Source: Amylibacter sp. (GTDB lineage Bacteria > Pseudomonadota > Alphaproteobacteria > Rhodobacterales > Rhodobacteraceae). From it: a stretch of DNA of 9,288 nt. The translations under genes and the position numbers were made by a program. Within the stretch, counting starts at the first letter, position 1; every line of letters starts with the position of its first letter. The notes beneath the pieces were generated by a model, which saw only the letters and a list, made by a program, of their open reading frames with translations, was not told the origin of the DNA and did not search any database. Below are positions 1 through 7,132 of the stretch, one piece after another. The DNA is taken from the NCBI GenBank assembly GCA_030625465.1, contig DAOUQS010000063.1, forward strand, positions 1-9,288, read 5' to 3'.

Positions 1-876
1 GTTTTTCTTTACATAAGGCTGGTCAAGGCGTTGACGGCGCAGGCCATCCCAGATGAACCGGCCTTTATCAGACAACCATTCTTCATTCACACCGTCATGA
101 TTGCGCGGTACAATCCGCATCACTTCACGACCTTTGGTGTCCACACGGATGTTTGAACCAAGTGCATCCATCACATCAATTGTTTCGGTTTTCTTCAATT
201 CCCAAGGACGGGCAGAAAATGCGTAAGGTTTTGAAGTTAAAGCACCAACCGGGCATAGATCAATGATATTGCCCTGCAATTCACTGTCCAGCGTCTGGTT
301 CAAATATGTTGTTATTTCACTGTCTTCACCACGACCAGTCTGGCCCATCACAGCAATGCCGGCCACTTCCGAGGTAAACCGCACACAGCGCGTACATGAA
401 ATGCACCGCGTCATTGTGGTCGCGACCAGTGGACCCAGATCCAGATTATCTACCGCACGTTTTGGTTCACGGAAACGGCTGAAATCAACGCCATATGCCA
501 TGGCTTGGTCTTGCAAATCACACTCGCCGCCCTGATCGCAGATCGGGCAATCCAGCGGGTGATTGATCAGCAAGAATTCCATCACACCCTCACGGGCTTT
601 TTTAACCATAGGCGAGGTGGTTTTAACTACCGGCAGTTGGCCTTCGGGACCGGGGCGCAAATCACGCACCTGCATGGCACAAGACGCCGCAGGTTTCGGT
701 GGGCCGCCAACAACTTCGACCAGACACATGCGGCAGTTGCCCGCAATCGTCAGGCGCTCATGGTAACAGAAACGCGGCACTTCGATGCCCGCCACTTCAC
801 AGGCCTGTAGCAGCGTCATTGCGCCGTCTACTTCAACTTCGATATCGTCGATGATTACTTTGCGTAGATCAGACAT
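1..876 (-). CDS. nuoG: NADH-quinone oxidoreductase subunit G (NuoG), N-terminal part, cut by the window edge
   Basis: This is the largest subunit of the peripheral arm of complex I. It carries electrons from NuoF/NuoE towards NuoB through several Fe-S clusters. The 292 visible codons run open to base 1, so the C-terminal molybdopterin-oxidoreductase-like part is missing here. A ferredoxin-like [2Fe-2S] domain comes first, with ligands C37, C48, C51 and C66 (N1b). It is followed by the His-Cys3 site H106, C110, C113, C119 (N5) and the four-Cys site C158, C161, C164, C208 (N4). From about residue 215 the sequence enters the molybdopterin-oxidoreductase-like fold. The ATG start lies 5 bases after the nuoF stop, and a GGAG (885-888, minus strand) sits just before that stop, so the two genes are probably translationally coupled. 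All ligands of the clusters in view are present. Identity is secure. Confidence 0.97.
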   Translation of the reverse strand, partial: MSDLRKVIIDDIEVEVDGAMTLLQACEVAGIEVPRFCYHERLTIAGNCRMCLVEVVGGPPKPAASCAMQVRDLRPGPEGQLPVVKTTSPMVKKAREGVMEFLLINHPLDCPICDQGGECDLQDQAMAYGVDFSRFREPKRAVDNLDLGPLVATTMTRCISCTRCVRFTSEVAGIAVMGQTGRGEDSEITTYLNQTLDSELQGNIIDLCPVGALTSKPYAFSARPWELKKTETIDVMDALGSNIRVDTKGREVMRIVPRNHDGVNEEWLSDKGRFIWDGLRRQRLDQPYVKKN

Positions 877-881
877 GCGCG

Positions 882-2177
882 TTACTCCGCTGCAACCGCA
901 GAAACGCGGCCAGTCCGTTTGTGTTTAATACGGTCTTCAATTTCATTGCGGTAGTGGCGGATCAGGCCCTGAATAGGCCAAGCCGCCGCATCACCCAGCG
1001 CACAGATGGTGTGGCCTTCGACCTGTTTGGTCACATCCAGCAACATATCAATTTCTTCGGGCTCCGCGTCACCTGTCACCAGACGTTCCATCACCCGCAT
1101 CATCCAGCCGGTGCCTTCACGGCACGGTGTACATTGACCGCAGCTTTCGTGCTTGTAGAACTTCGACAGACGCCAGATCGCTTTGATCACGTCCACGCTT
1201 TCATCCATCACGATGACCGCCGCCGTACCCAGACCGGAACGCTGGTTGCGCAGCCAATCAAAATCCATAATCGCTTCGCCGCAGATATCTGCAGGCAACA
1301 ATGGCACGGACGAGCCGCCCGGAATGACCGCTTTCAGGTTCTTCCAGCCACCACGTACCCCGCCACAATGGCGTTCCAGCAGTTCTTGTAGGGGAATAGA
1401 CATCGCCTCTTCCACCACACACGGGTTGTTCACATGGCCGGATATTGCAAACAGCTTGGTGCCTGCGTTGTTTTCACGACCGAACGAGCTGAACCAATCG
1501 GGGCCACGGCGCAGAATGGTAGGGACCACCGCGATGCTTTCCACGTTGTTCACAGTTGTAGGACACCCGTACAGGCCAGCACCTGCAGGGAACGGTGGCT
1601 TCATGCGCGGCATGCCTTTTTTGCCCTCAAGGCTTTCCAGTAAAGCGGTTTCTTCACCGCAAATATAGGCGCCTGCCCCGTGGGACAGATAAAGGTCGAA
1701 ATCCCAGCCTGATTTGGCAGCGTTCTTGCCCAAAAGGCCCGCGTCATAACATTCGTCTATTGCAACCTGTAAAGCTTCGCGTTCACGAATAAACTCGCCG
1801 CGTATATAGATGTAGCAAGCGTTGGCACCCATGGCGAAGCTTGCGATCAGTGCGCCTTCGATCAGCGTGTGCGGATCGTTGCGCATAATTTCGCGGTCTT
1901 TACATGTGCCCGGTTCGCTTTCGTCGGCATTGATAACCAGATAGGCAGGCCGTCCGTCGCTTTCTTTGGGCATGAAAGACCATTTCAGGCCGGTCGGGAA
2001 GCCCGCACCACCACGGCCACGCAGGCCGGATTTTTTCATCTCGCCGACGATCCAGTCGCGGCCTTCTTTGATAAACTTAGCCGTGCCAGACCAATGGCCA
2101 CGCTTTTTCGCACCCGCAAGCGAGCGGTCGTGCTGACCATAAAGGTTGGTAAAGATCCGGTCTTTATCTGCGAGCAT
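882..2177 (-). CDS. nuoF: NADH-quinone oxidoreductase subunit F (NuoF), NADH/FMN-binding subunit
   Basis: This subunit oxidises NADH at FMN and passes electrons on through cluster N3. It acts at the cytoplasmic tip of the complex I peripheral arm, with NuoE. The 431-residue length is normal for the family. Visible landmarks are the glycine-rich FMN/NADH loop [13 protein letters not shown] at 51-63, the [13 protein letters not shown] segment at 84-96, [19 protein letters not shown] at 167-185, and the N3 [4Fe-4S] ligands C346, C349, C352 (ESCGQCTPC) and C392. The ATG start is supported by AAAGGA about 9 bases upstream. It begins 13 bases after the stop of the small membrane protein upstream and ends 5 bases before nuoG. 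Nothing is broken or missing. Confidence 0.98.
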   Translation of the reverse strand: MLADKDRIFTNLYGQHDRSLAGAKKRGHWSGTAKFIKEGRDWIVGEMKKSGLRGRGGAGFPTGLKWSFMPKESDGRPAYLVINADESEPGTCKDREIMRNDPHTLIEGALIASFAMGANACYIYIRGEFIREREALQVAIDECYDAGLLGKNAAKSGWDFDLYLSHGAGAYICGEETALLESLEGKKGMPRMKPPFPAGAGLYGCPTTVNNVESIAVVPTILRRGPDWFSSFGRENNAGTKLFAISGHVNNPCVVEEAMSIPLQELLERHCGGVRGGWKNLKAVIPGGSSVPLLPADICGEAIMDFDWLRNQRSGLGTAAVIVMDESVDVIKAIWRLSKFYKHESCGQCTPCREGTGWMMRVMERLVTGDAEPEEIDMLLDVTKQVEGHTICALGDAAAWPIQGLIRHYRNEIEDRIKHKRTGRVSAVAAE

Positions 2178-2190
2178 GCCCGTCTATCCT

Positions 2191-2409
2191 TTAATCTTGG
2201 CCTGATTTCCAGACCTGAAACAATACAACCATCGCCCAGAGGAGCGCGGCCATTGCGGCAAAATCGAACAAAAACGCATAGCGTATTGGCAGTCCGATCA
2301 TCCCGCCGATCCAACTGGCCCCCATCCATCCTACCATCGCCACTAAAATGACGATGGAAGCAACCCGCGCTTTGCGCTTCGGGTCAGAGGCCAATTTTAT
2401 TTCCTTCAC
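2191..2409 (-). CDS. small two-helix membrane protein in the nuo operon (DUF5337-like)
   Basis: This 72-residue protein has a short basic N-terminus (K2, K5, K11-K13 region) and two hydrophobic helices at about 17-36 and 42-66. The helices are joined by a Gly-rich turn and the segment PIRYAFLFDF, and the tail is short and polar. From memory it resembles a family annotated DUF5337, found in Rhodobacterales nuo operons; I could not check this. Its function is unknown. Its place between nuoE and nuoF suggests a complex I assembly or accessory role at the inner membrane, which is inference. The only suitable start is GTG at 2407-2409, because the next Met lies inside helix 1. It starts 6 bases after the stop of the HhH gene, within a small hairpin (2409-2424). 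No strong Shine-Dalgarno is visible, so coupling to the upstream gene is likely. Confidence 0.8.
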   Translation of the reverse strand: MKEIKLASDPKRKARVASIVILVAMVGWMGASWIGGMIGLPIRYAFLFDFAAMAALLWAMVVLFQVWKSGQD

Positions 2410-2424
2410 GCAAATTTATTTGCG
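2409..2424 (-). promoter_or_regulatory. small stem-loop across a stop/start junction
   Basis: CGCAAA (2409-2414) and TTTGCG (2419-2424) form a perfect 6-bp inverted repeat with a 4-base loop. In the mRNA the hairpin contains the TAA of the HhH gene (2416-2418) and reaches the first base of the GTG start of the two-helix protein. No U-run follows, so it is not an intrinsic terminator. A role in translational coupling or mRNA processing is possible but unproven, and a 6-bp repeat may be chance. Confidence 0.35.
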
Positions 2425-3099
2425 CTTCTTCTTTGAAAACTCTGTATCGCCACCCTTGGCCAGAATTTTTGCTTGTGCCATCCAGTCGTCACGCTCGATG
2501 CGTCCTTTGAATTTCAACTGGTCGTCCACCTTCGTGATCTCGGCCTTTTTCCAAGCCGCAACTTGGTCATATTGGTAAATGCCGATCTCATTCAGTGTTT
2601 GTTCAAGTTTCGGGCCAACACCAGAAATCAACTTCAGATCATCAATTTTGGTTGGAGGCTTGCGGTAAAACTTCGTGACCGCTTTTTTGGCAGCTGGCTT
2701 CTTGGCTGCTGCCGGCTTTTTAGCAGCAGCTTTTGCCTTGGCAGCCGGCTTCTTGGCAGCCGCAGTTTTTGTTTTCGCAGTCGCGGTTGATTTTGCCGCC
2801 ACTTTCTTGGCCGCCGGTTTCGCTTTTGGCGCGGCTGCAGCTGCATCCGTACTAACCGCAGCGGCGGCCGTTACCGGTGCCGTAACCTCGGCGGTTGTAA
2901 TATCGTCCGAACAGAACATGCCCGTCAGCAACCAACCCGCGATTAACATCAGGATCAGGCCGATAACGGCCGCAAGCAATCCATGCGATCCAGCCCAGCC
3001 AATTAATGCAGAGGCAATGAAAACACCGAATGCGAAGGCCAAAAGCCAGCACACGATGGAACAGGCTGTGATGCCGCTTGATGAATTATTCTGCGTCAT
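2416..3099 (-). CDS. membrane-anchored Ala/Lys-rich protein with C-terminal helix-hairpin-helix domain, complex I-associated
   Basis: This 227-residue protein has three parts. Two hydrophobic helices lie at about 11-34 and 39-62, ending at MFC. An Ala/Lys/Pro-rich linker at 92-142 is built from AAKKPA-like repeats, resembling a histone H1 tail. A compact C-terminal domain at 152-215 contains the HhH-like SGVGPKLEQTLNEIGI (159-174) and FKGRIERDDW (197-206). From family knowledge, this C-terminal module is the one fused to the end of long alphaproteobacterial NuoE proteins and to ribosomal protein L21 in the same group. Here the adjacent NuoE lacks it, which suggests fission or shuffling. The linker and HhH domain probably face the cytoplasm, where they could bind complex I or nucleic acid; both options are inference. 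The ATG has a strong GAGGGAG about 10 bases upstream. It may be named as a NuoE-like or HhH-domain protein elsewhere, but it has no N1a cysteines and is not NuoE. Confidence 0.85.
   Translation of the reverse strand: MTQNNSSSGITACSIVCWLLAFAFGVFIASALIGWAGSHGLLAAVIGLILMLIAGWLLTGMFCSDDITTAEVTAPVTAAAAVSTDAAAAAPKAKPAAKKVAAKSTATAKTKTAAAKKPAAKAKAAAKKPAAAKKPAAKKAVTKFYRKPPTKIDDLKLISGVGPKLEQTLNEIGIYQYDQVAAWKKAEITKVDDQLKFKGRIERDDWMAQAKILAKGGDTEFSKKKRK
2674..2826 (-). repeat. Ala/Lys/Pro-rich coding repeat tract with imperfect 21-bp direct repeats
   Basis: This tract encodes residues 92-142 of the HhH protein, with recurring AAAKKPA and AAKAK units. At DNA level, 2689-2709 and 2740-2760 are near copies of one 21-bp unit, differing at two positions. 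Such low-complexity tracts expand and contract easily by slippage, so length variation between strains is expected. It encodes a flexible, strongly basic linker. Confidence 0.75.
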
Positions 3100-3121
3100 A
3101 ATGTATTCTCTCCCTCAGAGA

Positions 3122-3140
3122 GCCGGTAATATCAACCGGC
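3122..3140 (-). promoter_or_regulatory. GC-rich stem-loop over the nuoE stop codon
   Basis: GCCGGT (3122-3127) and ACCGGC (3135-3140) form a perfect 6-bp stem with a 7-base loop. The nuoE TGA (3132-3134) lies in the loop. It sits in the 32-base gap before the HhH gene, just ahead of that gene's purine-rich ribosome binding site. No U-run follows on the minus strand, so a rho-independent terminator is unlikely. It may be an mRNA processing or stability element. Confidence 0.4.
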
Positions 3141-3863
3141 CTTTGACTTTGCGGATTTCTTCCGCGTTTTTAAAATTGGCACCTCATCGCCCTGAATGCG
3201 CTTGACGGTATCGCCATATTGCAGCGCCAGACTGGCCGAGGTGTTGTGATCGTATTTACCGGAATTATTATCCTTCAATGTAGTCAGACCACTTAAAGGT
3301 TCAGCCGCATAACGCCCGTTTTGCGGTCCCGGTGTCGGGACTTTACCGTCAGCAAAATCCGCAAGAATTTGGGTGAATGTTTCCACTGTCAGGTCTTCAT
3401 AAAAATCTTTGCCGATCTGGGCCATAGGTGCGTTGGTACAAGCCCCCAGACATTCCACCTCTTCCCAGCTGAATTTTCCGTCTTCGGAAATCTGGTGCGG
3501 GTTGGCGGCGATAACGTCTTTGCACACGCCGATCAAATCTTCTGCGCCGCAAATCATGCATGACAATGTGCCGCAAACTTGAACGTGCGCGATGCTGCCG
3601 ACAGGCTGCAACTGGAACATAAAGTAGAAGGTCGCAACTTCCAGCGCACGGATGTAATCCATGCCCAATTGATCGGCGACCGCTTCAATGGCAGGCTTTG
3701 ACAACCAACCTTCTTGTTCCTGCGCCCGCCATAACATGGGGATAATAGCAGAGGCCTGACGCCCTTCCGGGAATTTAGCGATCTGGCCCTTGGCCCATTT
3801 TTTATTGGCAGCGGTGAAAGCGAAGCTGTCAGGCTGTATATGATGTAGACGACGCAAAGACAT
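3132..3863 (-). CDS. nuoE: NADH-quinone oxidoreductase subunit E (NuoE), 24-kDa-type [2Fe-2S] subunit with C-terminal extension
   Basis: This is the thioredoxin-like [2Fe-2S] subunit that partners NuoF at the NADH-oxidising tip of complex I. The N1a ligands are C97, C102 (CGTLSC), C138 and C142 (CLGAC). The upstream helical part contains the family hallmark [11 protein letters not shown] (73-83). The core ends near residue 175. It is followed by about 65 extra residues with the segment [15 protein letters not shown] and a basic tail ending KKSAKSKAG. At 243 residues it is longer than the roughly 165-residue minimal form but shorter than the long alphaproteobacterial versions, which also carry an HhH module. 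That module is in the next gene here. The start ATG shares a base with the upstream stop (TAATG), which indicates coupling to the 123-residue membrane protein. Confidence 0.96.
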   Translation of the reverse strand: MSLRRLHHIQPDSFAFTAANKKWAKGQIAKFPEGRQASAIIPMLWRAQEQEGWLSKPAIEAVADQLGMDYIRALEVATFYFMFQLQPVGSIAHVQVCGTLSCMICGAEDLIGVCKDVIAANPHQISEDGKFSWEEVECLGACTNAPMAQIGKDFYEDLTVETFTQILADFADGKVPTPGPQNGRYAAEPLSGLTTLKDNNSGKYDHNTSASLALQYGDTVKRIQGDEVPILKTRKKSAKSKAG

Positions 3864-4234
3864 TACAATGACCCGTTGCTAGAAATGGTGGCGATTACCA
3901 AAATAATCGCAATGAATGTTAATATTCCGGCCACTAAGTGGGTGCCATAGGGCTTGCTTTGCCGCGCATAAAGCACTGCGTCAAAAAACGCCATAAAGCC
4001 TGCGGCGGTTAGCCATGCAAGCAATACTATGAAATCCGCATAGTAAGCTGCAAAAAGAGAGAAGCCAAAGATCGCGATATAACGCCCCAGCATGACATTC
4101 GGTAATTGTTCTACTTCATGGCCTAATTTGGCCATGCCAGCCGCAGGGTTAAACAAACAAATGCAGGCAATCACACCTGTTACGGCGACGCCAAACCAAA
4201 CAAGACCAAAGGCTGCGGTTTCGACAATACTCAC
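3863..4234 (-). CDS. four-helix membrane protein of unknown function between nuoD and nuoE
   Basis: I do not recognise this 123-residue protein. It is strongly hydrophobic, with probable membrane segments at about 7-29, 48-64, 66-89 and 99-117. Polar loops include GHEVEQLPN (38-46) and [16 protein letters not shown] (84-99). It has no cofactor motif and no pattern typical of a core complex I membrane subunit. It starts with GTG, and GTGA overlaps the nuoD stop by 4 bases. It ends in a TAATG overlap with nuoE, so it is firmly embedded in the operon and is unlikely to be a spurious ORF. The context suggests an accessory or assembly protein for complex I at the inner membrane. That is inference only. 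Confidence 0.85.
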   Translation of the reverse strand: MSIVETAAFGLVWFGVAVTGVIACICLFNPAAGMAKLGHEVEQLPNVMLGRYIAIFGFSLFAAYYADFIVLLAWLTAAGFMAFFDAVLYARQSKPYGTHLVAGILTFIAIILVIATISSNGSL

Positions 4235-5439
4235 CTGTCAATCTCCCCGAACACAACGTCTAGTGAGCCGATGACGGCGGCGACATCTGCCAACTGGTGG
4301 CCTTTACAAATGTGATCCATGGCAGCGAGGTGCAAAAATCCCGGTGCGCGTATTTTGGCTTTGTACGGTTTGTTTGATCCGTCTGACACAAGGTAGACAC
4401 CAAACTCGCCTTTCGGGGCTTCAACACAGGCGTAAACTTCGCCTTCGGGAACGTGGAAACCTTCGGTGTATAGCTTAAAGTGATGGATCAAAGCTTCCAT
4501 CGAGGTTTTCATGTCGCCACGCGAAGGTGGTGTCAGCTTGCCACGGGCAAGCACGTCACCAGTGGATTCTTCAAGCTTCTTAATCGCCTGCTGCATAATC
4601 GACAGGCTTTCGCGCATTTCCTGCATGCGGCACAGGTAACGGTCATAACAATCACCGTTGGTGCCGACAGGGATTTTGAAATCAAACTCGTCGTAGCATT
4701 CATAAGGTTGCGCGCGGCGCAAATCCCATGCCATGCCGGAGCCGCGGATCATCACGCCGGAGAAACCCCAGTCAAGCGCCTCTTGTTCCGAGATCACCGC
4801 GATATCAACATTGCGTTGCTTAAATATACGATTTTCGGTCAGCAGACCGTCGATGTCGTCGATGATTTCAGGGAACTCGAAAGTCCACTGCATGATGTCG
4901 TCCAGCAATTCCTGTGACAGGTCCTGGTGAACACCGCCCGGACGGAAATAGTTGGCGTGAATGCGCGCGCCAGAAGCACGCTCGTAGAATTCCATCAGAA
5001 TTTCGCGTTGTTCGAAACCCCAAAGTGGCGGGGTCAGGGCGCCCACATCCATTGCTTGCGTAGTGATATTCAGGATGTGGTTCAGAATGCGGCCGATTTC
5101 ACAATAAAGCACGCGGATCAGCGACGCGCGGCGGGGAACCTCTACGCCGGTCAGCTTTTCGATAGCCAGACACCAGGCATGTTCTTGGTTCATCGGGCAA
5201 ACATAATCCAGACGGTCAAAGTATGGTAGGTTTTGCAGGTACGTGCGACTTTCCATCAGCTTTTCAGTGCCGCGATGCAGCAGGCCGATATGCGGGTCGC
5301 AGCGATCTACGATCTCGCCGTCAAGTTCCAATATCAGACGTAAAACGCCGTGGGCCGCAGGGTGTTGCGGGCCAAAATTGATGTTGAAATTGCGGATGCG
5401 TTGCTCGCCGACCTTGGCGTCTTTGAAGTTACCGTCCAT
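4231..5439 (-). CDS. nuoD: NADH-quinone oxidoreductase subunit D (NuoD), 49-kDa-type quinone-site subunit
   Basis: Together with NuoB, this subunit forms the ubiquinone-reducing chamber of complex I. At 402 residues it is the stand-alone form, not the NuoCD fusion of Escherichia coli. Landmarks are [11 protein letters not shown] at 21-31, [16 protein letters not shown] at 48-63, [10 protein letters not shown] at 71-80, [10 protein letters not shown] in the middle, and the C-terminal [29 protein letters not shown] end. H30 and Y79 have the 49-residue spacing of the quinone-headgroup His/Tyr pair known from the mitochondrial 49-kDa protein. The ATG overlaps the nuoC stop (TAATG), with a GGAAGGGG stretch upstream as a ribosome binding site. 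Its TGA overlaps the GTG of the next gene. Confidence 0.98.
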   Translation of the reverse strand: MDGNFKDAKVGEQRIRNFNINFGPQHPAAHGVLRLILELDGEIVDRCDPHIGLLHRGTEKLMESRTYLQNLPYFDRLDYVCPMNQEHAWCLAIEKLTGVEVPRRASLIRVLYCEIGRILNHILNITTQAMDVGALTPPLWGFEQREILMEFYERASGARIHANYFRPGGVHQDLSQELLDDIMQWTFEFPEIIDDIDGLLTENRIFKQRNVDIAVISEQEALDWGFSGVMIRGSGMAWDLRRAQPYECYDEFDFKIPVGTNGDCYDRYLCRMQEMRESLSIMQQAIKKLEESTGDVLARGKLTPPSRGDMKTSMEALIHHFKLYTEGFHVPEGEVYACVEAPKGEFGVYLVSDGSNKPYKAKIRAPGFLHLAAMDHICKGHQLADVAAVIGSLDVVFGEIDR

Positions 5440-6050
5440 TACTTCGCCCCTTCCGCTTTATCATCACCGGGCAGGATGTATTTAGCCCCTTCCCACGGTG
5501 ACATGAAATCAAACTGGCGATATTCCTGCACAAGCGACACAGGTTCATAAACCACGCGCTTGGCTTCTTCGTCATAACGGCATTCGGTATAACCCGTTGT
5601 CGGGAAATCCTTGCGCAGCGGATAGCCGCGAAAACCGTAATCGGTCAGGATGCGGCGCATGTCGGGATGATCGGAAAACAGGATGCCATACATATCGAAC
5701 ACTTCGCGTTCAAACCAGTTGGCGGATGAATGCACTTCGCAAATCGACGGTACAACCTCATCTTCGGCGACAAGCGCTTTGATGCGAATGCGGTGGTTCA
5801 TATACATCGACAAGAAATGATAGACGACTTCAAAGCGTTTTGCAGCAGATGGAAAATCCACGGCTGTGATGTCGATTAATGTGGAAAACTTGCAGTGGCG
5901 GTTAGAGCGCAGAAATTCGATAAAGCCGGGCAATGCGACAGGTGCCACTTCCATAACCAGCTCGTTCATTGCGTTAACTTCGAACCCCACAACCGCATCG
6001 GGTTGTTTACCTTGGATCAAATCGCCCAGTTCTTGCAATTCTTCTGACAT
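5439..6050 (-). CDS. nuoC: NADH-quinone oxidoreductase subunit C (NuoC), 30-kDa-type subunit
   Basis: This peripheral-arm subunit packs against NuoD and NuoB and stabilises the quinone-reducing part. It binds no cofactor. The family signature is at residues 114-137: [10 protein letters not shown], then F, HPD and RRILTD. It is followed by [11 protein letters not shown] (140-150). The 203-residue length is normal for the separate form. I chose the ATG at 6048-6050, which lies 9 bases after an AAGG in the end of nuoB. A TTG directly before it (6051-6053) would add one residue and is less likely. The gap to nuoB is 6 bases, and the stop overlaps the nuoD start by one base. Confidence 0.97.
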   Translation of the reverse strand: MSEELQELGDLIQGKQPDAVVGFEVNAMNELVMEVAPVALPGFIEFLRSNRHCKFSTLIDITAVDFPSAAKRFEVVYHFLSMYMNHRIRIKALVAEDEVVPSICEVHSSANWFEREVFDMYGILFSDHPDMRRILTDYGFRGYPLRKDFPTTGYTECRYDEEAKRVVYEPVSLVQEYRQFDFMSPWEGAKYILPGDDKAEGAK

Positions 6051-6056
6051 CAATTT

Positions 6057-6590
6057 CTACCTTACAATCGTGCCGGTGCGGCGAATTTTGCGTTGTAACT
6101 GCAACAGGCCATAAAGCAATGCTTCCGCTGTTGGCGGACAACCCGGCACATAAACGTCTACCGGCACAATGCGGTCACACCCGCGTACAACAGAATAACT
6201 GTAGTGATAATAACCGCCGCCATTGGCGCATGATCCCATGGAAAGCACGTAACGCGGCTCTGGCATCTGGTCGTAAACCTTGCGCAGCGCAGGTGCCATT
6301 TTATTGGTCAGCGTTCCGGCGACAATCATCAGGTCAGACTGGCGTGGGGATGCACGCGGTGCAGTACCGAAACGTTCCATATCATAGCGCGGCATCGCAC
6401 AGTGCATCATTTCAACCGCACAACAAGCCAGACCAAAGGTCATCCAGTGCAAGGAACCTGTGCGCGCCCAGTTGATGATATCCGCCGTTGAGGTCAGTAA
6501 AAAACCCTGATCCTGCAATTGGCGGTTCAAGGCAGCGGTAACCACCTCTTTATCTGCGCCCGCAGTATTAAGTGATGTCGCTACTCCCAT
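6057..6590 (-). CDS. nuoB: NADH-quinone oxidoreductase subunit B (NuoB), PSST-type subunit carrying cluster N2
   Basis: This subunit binds the terminal [4Fe-4S] cluster N2, which donates electrons to quinone at the interface with NuoD. The ligands are the tandem pair C56-C57 ([10 protein letters not shown]), C121 ([14 protein letters not shown]) and C151 ([14 protein letters not shown]). The protein has 177 residues from the chosen ATG (6588-6590). AGGAG (6598-6602 on the minus strand) lies 7 bases upstream of it, and the resulting N-terminus [13 protein letters not shown] matches the family. An in-frame GTG at 6611 would add seven residues but has no such support. The start overlaps the end of nuoA by 10 bases, which implies coupled translation. 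Confidence 0.97.
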   Translation of the reverse strand: MGVATSLNTAGADKEVVTAALNRQLQDQGFLLTSTADIINWARTGSLHWMTFGLACCAVEMMHCAMPRYDMERFGTAPRASPRQSDLMIVAGTLTNKMAPALRKVYDQMPEPRYVLSMGSCANGGGYYHYSYSVVRGCDRIVPVDVYVPGCPPTAEALLYGLLQLQRKIRRTGTIVR

Positions 6591-6946
6591 TCCAGGGCTC
6601 CTTTTTTCCACTCATAGGCGAAGCCAACGGTCAGCACGCCCAGAAAGACCAGCATGGACCAGAAGCCCAAAGTGCCGATGTACTGAAAGCTTACAGCCCA
6701 TGGAAACAGAAACGCGACTTCCAGATCAAAAATGATAAACAGAATCGCAACCAGATAAAACCGGATGTCGAACTTCATACGCGCATCATCGAAAGCGTTA
6801 AAACCACATTCGTAAATCGAGATTTTTTCCGGTTCCGGATTGCGTACCGCGATAACCGCTGCCGCTAGAATAAGAACGAGGCCAAGGGCCGCCGCTATAC
6901 CTAAAAATACAAGGATTGGCAGATACTCTCTTAGCAGGTCTTCCAA
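6581..6946 (-). CDS. nuoA: NADH-quinone oxidoreductase subunit A (NuoA), ND3-type membrane subunit
   Basis: NuoA is a three-helix inner-membrane subunit at the joint between the peripheral and membrane arms. The helices lie at about 10-33, 62-84 and 93-110. The loop between helices 1 and 2 carries YECGF (45-49), whose C47 matches the cysteine of the mobile ND3 loop near the quinone cavity. FDLEVAF (73-79) provides the conserved acidic residues of helix 2. The 121-residue length is normal. The start is TTG at 6944-6946, because no Met occurs before residue 57. It is supported by AGGAG (6953-6957) at 6 bases spacing. It is the first gene of the operon, with a candidate promoter about 50 bases upstream. 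Confidence 0.96.
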   Translation of the reverse strand: MEDLLREYLPILVFLGIAAALGLVLILAAAVIAVRNPEPEKISIYECGFNAFDDARMKFDIRFYLVAILFIIFDLEVAFLFPWAVSFQYIGTLGFWSMLVFLGVLTVGFAYEWKKGALEWE

Positions 6947-6952
6947 CGGCTA

Positions 6953-6957
6953 CTCCT
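6953..6957 (-). promoter_or_regulatory. ribosome binding site deciding the TTG start of nuoA
   Basis: The minus strand reads AATAGGAGTAGCCG and then TTG. AGGAG lies 6 bases before the TTG, and no other start codon is usable, so this site fixes the nuoA start. Confidence 0.75.
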
Positions 6958-6992
6958 ATTGTCGTTTTTGCTCTTGGAACAGTTCGATTACG

Positions 6993-7021
6993 GGTCTAAC
7001 CCTGCATCTGTGTAAGGTCAA
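6993..7021 (-). promoter_or_regulatory. candidate sigma-70-type promoter of the nuo operon
   Basis: On the minus strand, TTGACC (7016-7021) is separated by exactly 17 bases from TAGACC (6993-6998). The -35 match to TTGACA is good and the -10 match is modest, as is common in alphaproteobacteria. It would give a leader of about 40 bases before the nuoA ribosome binding site. It is the best candidate seen in the gap, with no experimental support. Confidence 0.45.
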
Positions 7022-7033
7022 CATAGGCAAAGC

Positions 7034-7062
7034 TTGTTTTGGTGCTTTTCTGACGGTAAAAT
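7034..7062 (+). promoter_or_regulatory. candidate plus-strand promoter for the sulfotransferase gene
   Basis: TTGTTT (7034-7039) and TAAAAT (7057-7062) are separated by 17 bases on the plus strand. The -10 box matches five of six consensus bases and the -35 matches the important TTG. It overlaps an interrupted inverted repeat (7039-7073), so a regulator binding there could block it. This is a tentative call. Confidence 0.3.
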
Positions 7063-7073
7063 CAGGGCACCAA
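7039..7073. promoter_or_regulatory. interrupted inverted repeat, possible operator or leader hairpin
   Basis: TTGGTGC (7039-7045) and GCACCAA (7067-7073) are a perfect 7-bp inverted repeat. An inner CTGA/TCAG pair (7050-7053 and 7062-7065) lies between them. It sits between the two divergent promoter candidates and overlaps the plus-strand one. No U-run follows on either strand, so it does not look like a terminator. It could be an operator or an RNA hairpin. Confidence 0.35.
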
Positions 7074-7086
7074 CGAATTTATTGCC

Positions 7087-7098
7087 GGTTTGCAAACC
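7087..7098. promoter_or_regulatory. perfect 12-bp palindrome, possible operator
   Basis: GGTTTGCAAACC is its own reverse complement over 12 bases. It lies upstream of the sulfotransferase gene, in the gap shared with nuoA. The length and symmetry fit a binding site for a dimeric repressor, but no regulator gene is in view. The palindrome also contains the TTG at 7090 that would be the most upstream in-frame start of the sulfotransferase, which argues against using that start. Confidence 0.4.
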
Positions 7099-7132
7099 AT
7101 CGTGATAAAAAAAGCATTCGGGAGATGCGGAA

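Noticed and set aside
921..1668. Long plus-strand open frames over nuoF
   Set aside because: They are antisense shadows of a well-conserved gene, with no recognisable domain.
2036..2329. Minus-strand open frame of 97 codons overlapping the two-helix protein and the start of nuoF
   Set aside because: It is out of frame with both, overlaps the nuoF N-terminus, has no domain and no start support. The DUF5337-like frame and nuoF explain the region.
3108..3140. Hairpins after nuoE as an intrinsic terminator
   Set aside because: No U-run follows on the minus strand, and the nuo genes continue immediately downstream.
2675..3205. Plus-strand open frame of 176 codons rich in Ala and Phe
   Set aside because: It is the antisense image of the Ala/Lys repeat tract of the HhH gene. 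Its composition follows from the repeat, and it also crosses the end of nuoE.
7039..7073. Interrupted dyad as a terminator
   Set aside because: It has an internal loop and no T-run on either strand, and it lies upstream of both divergent genes, where no transcript needs to end.
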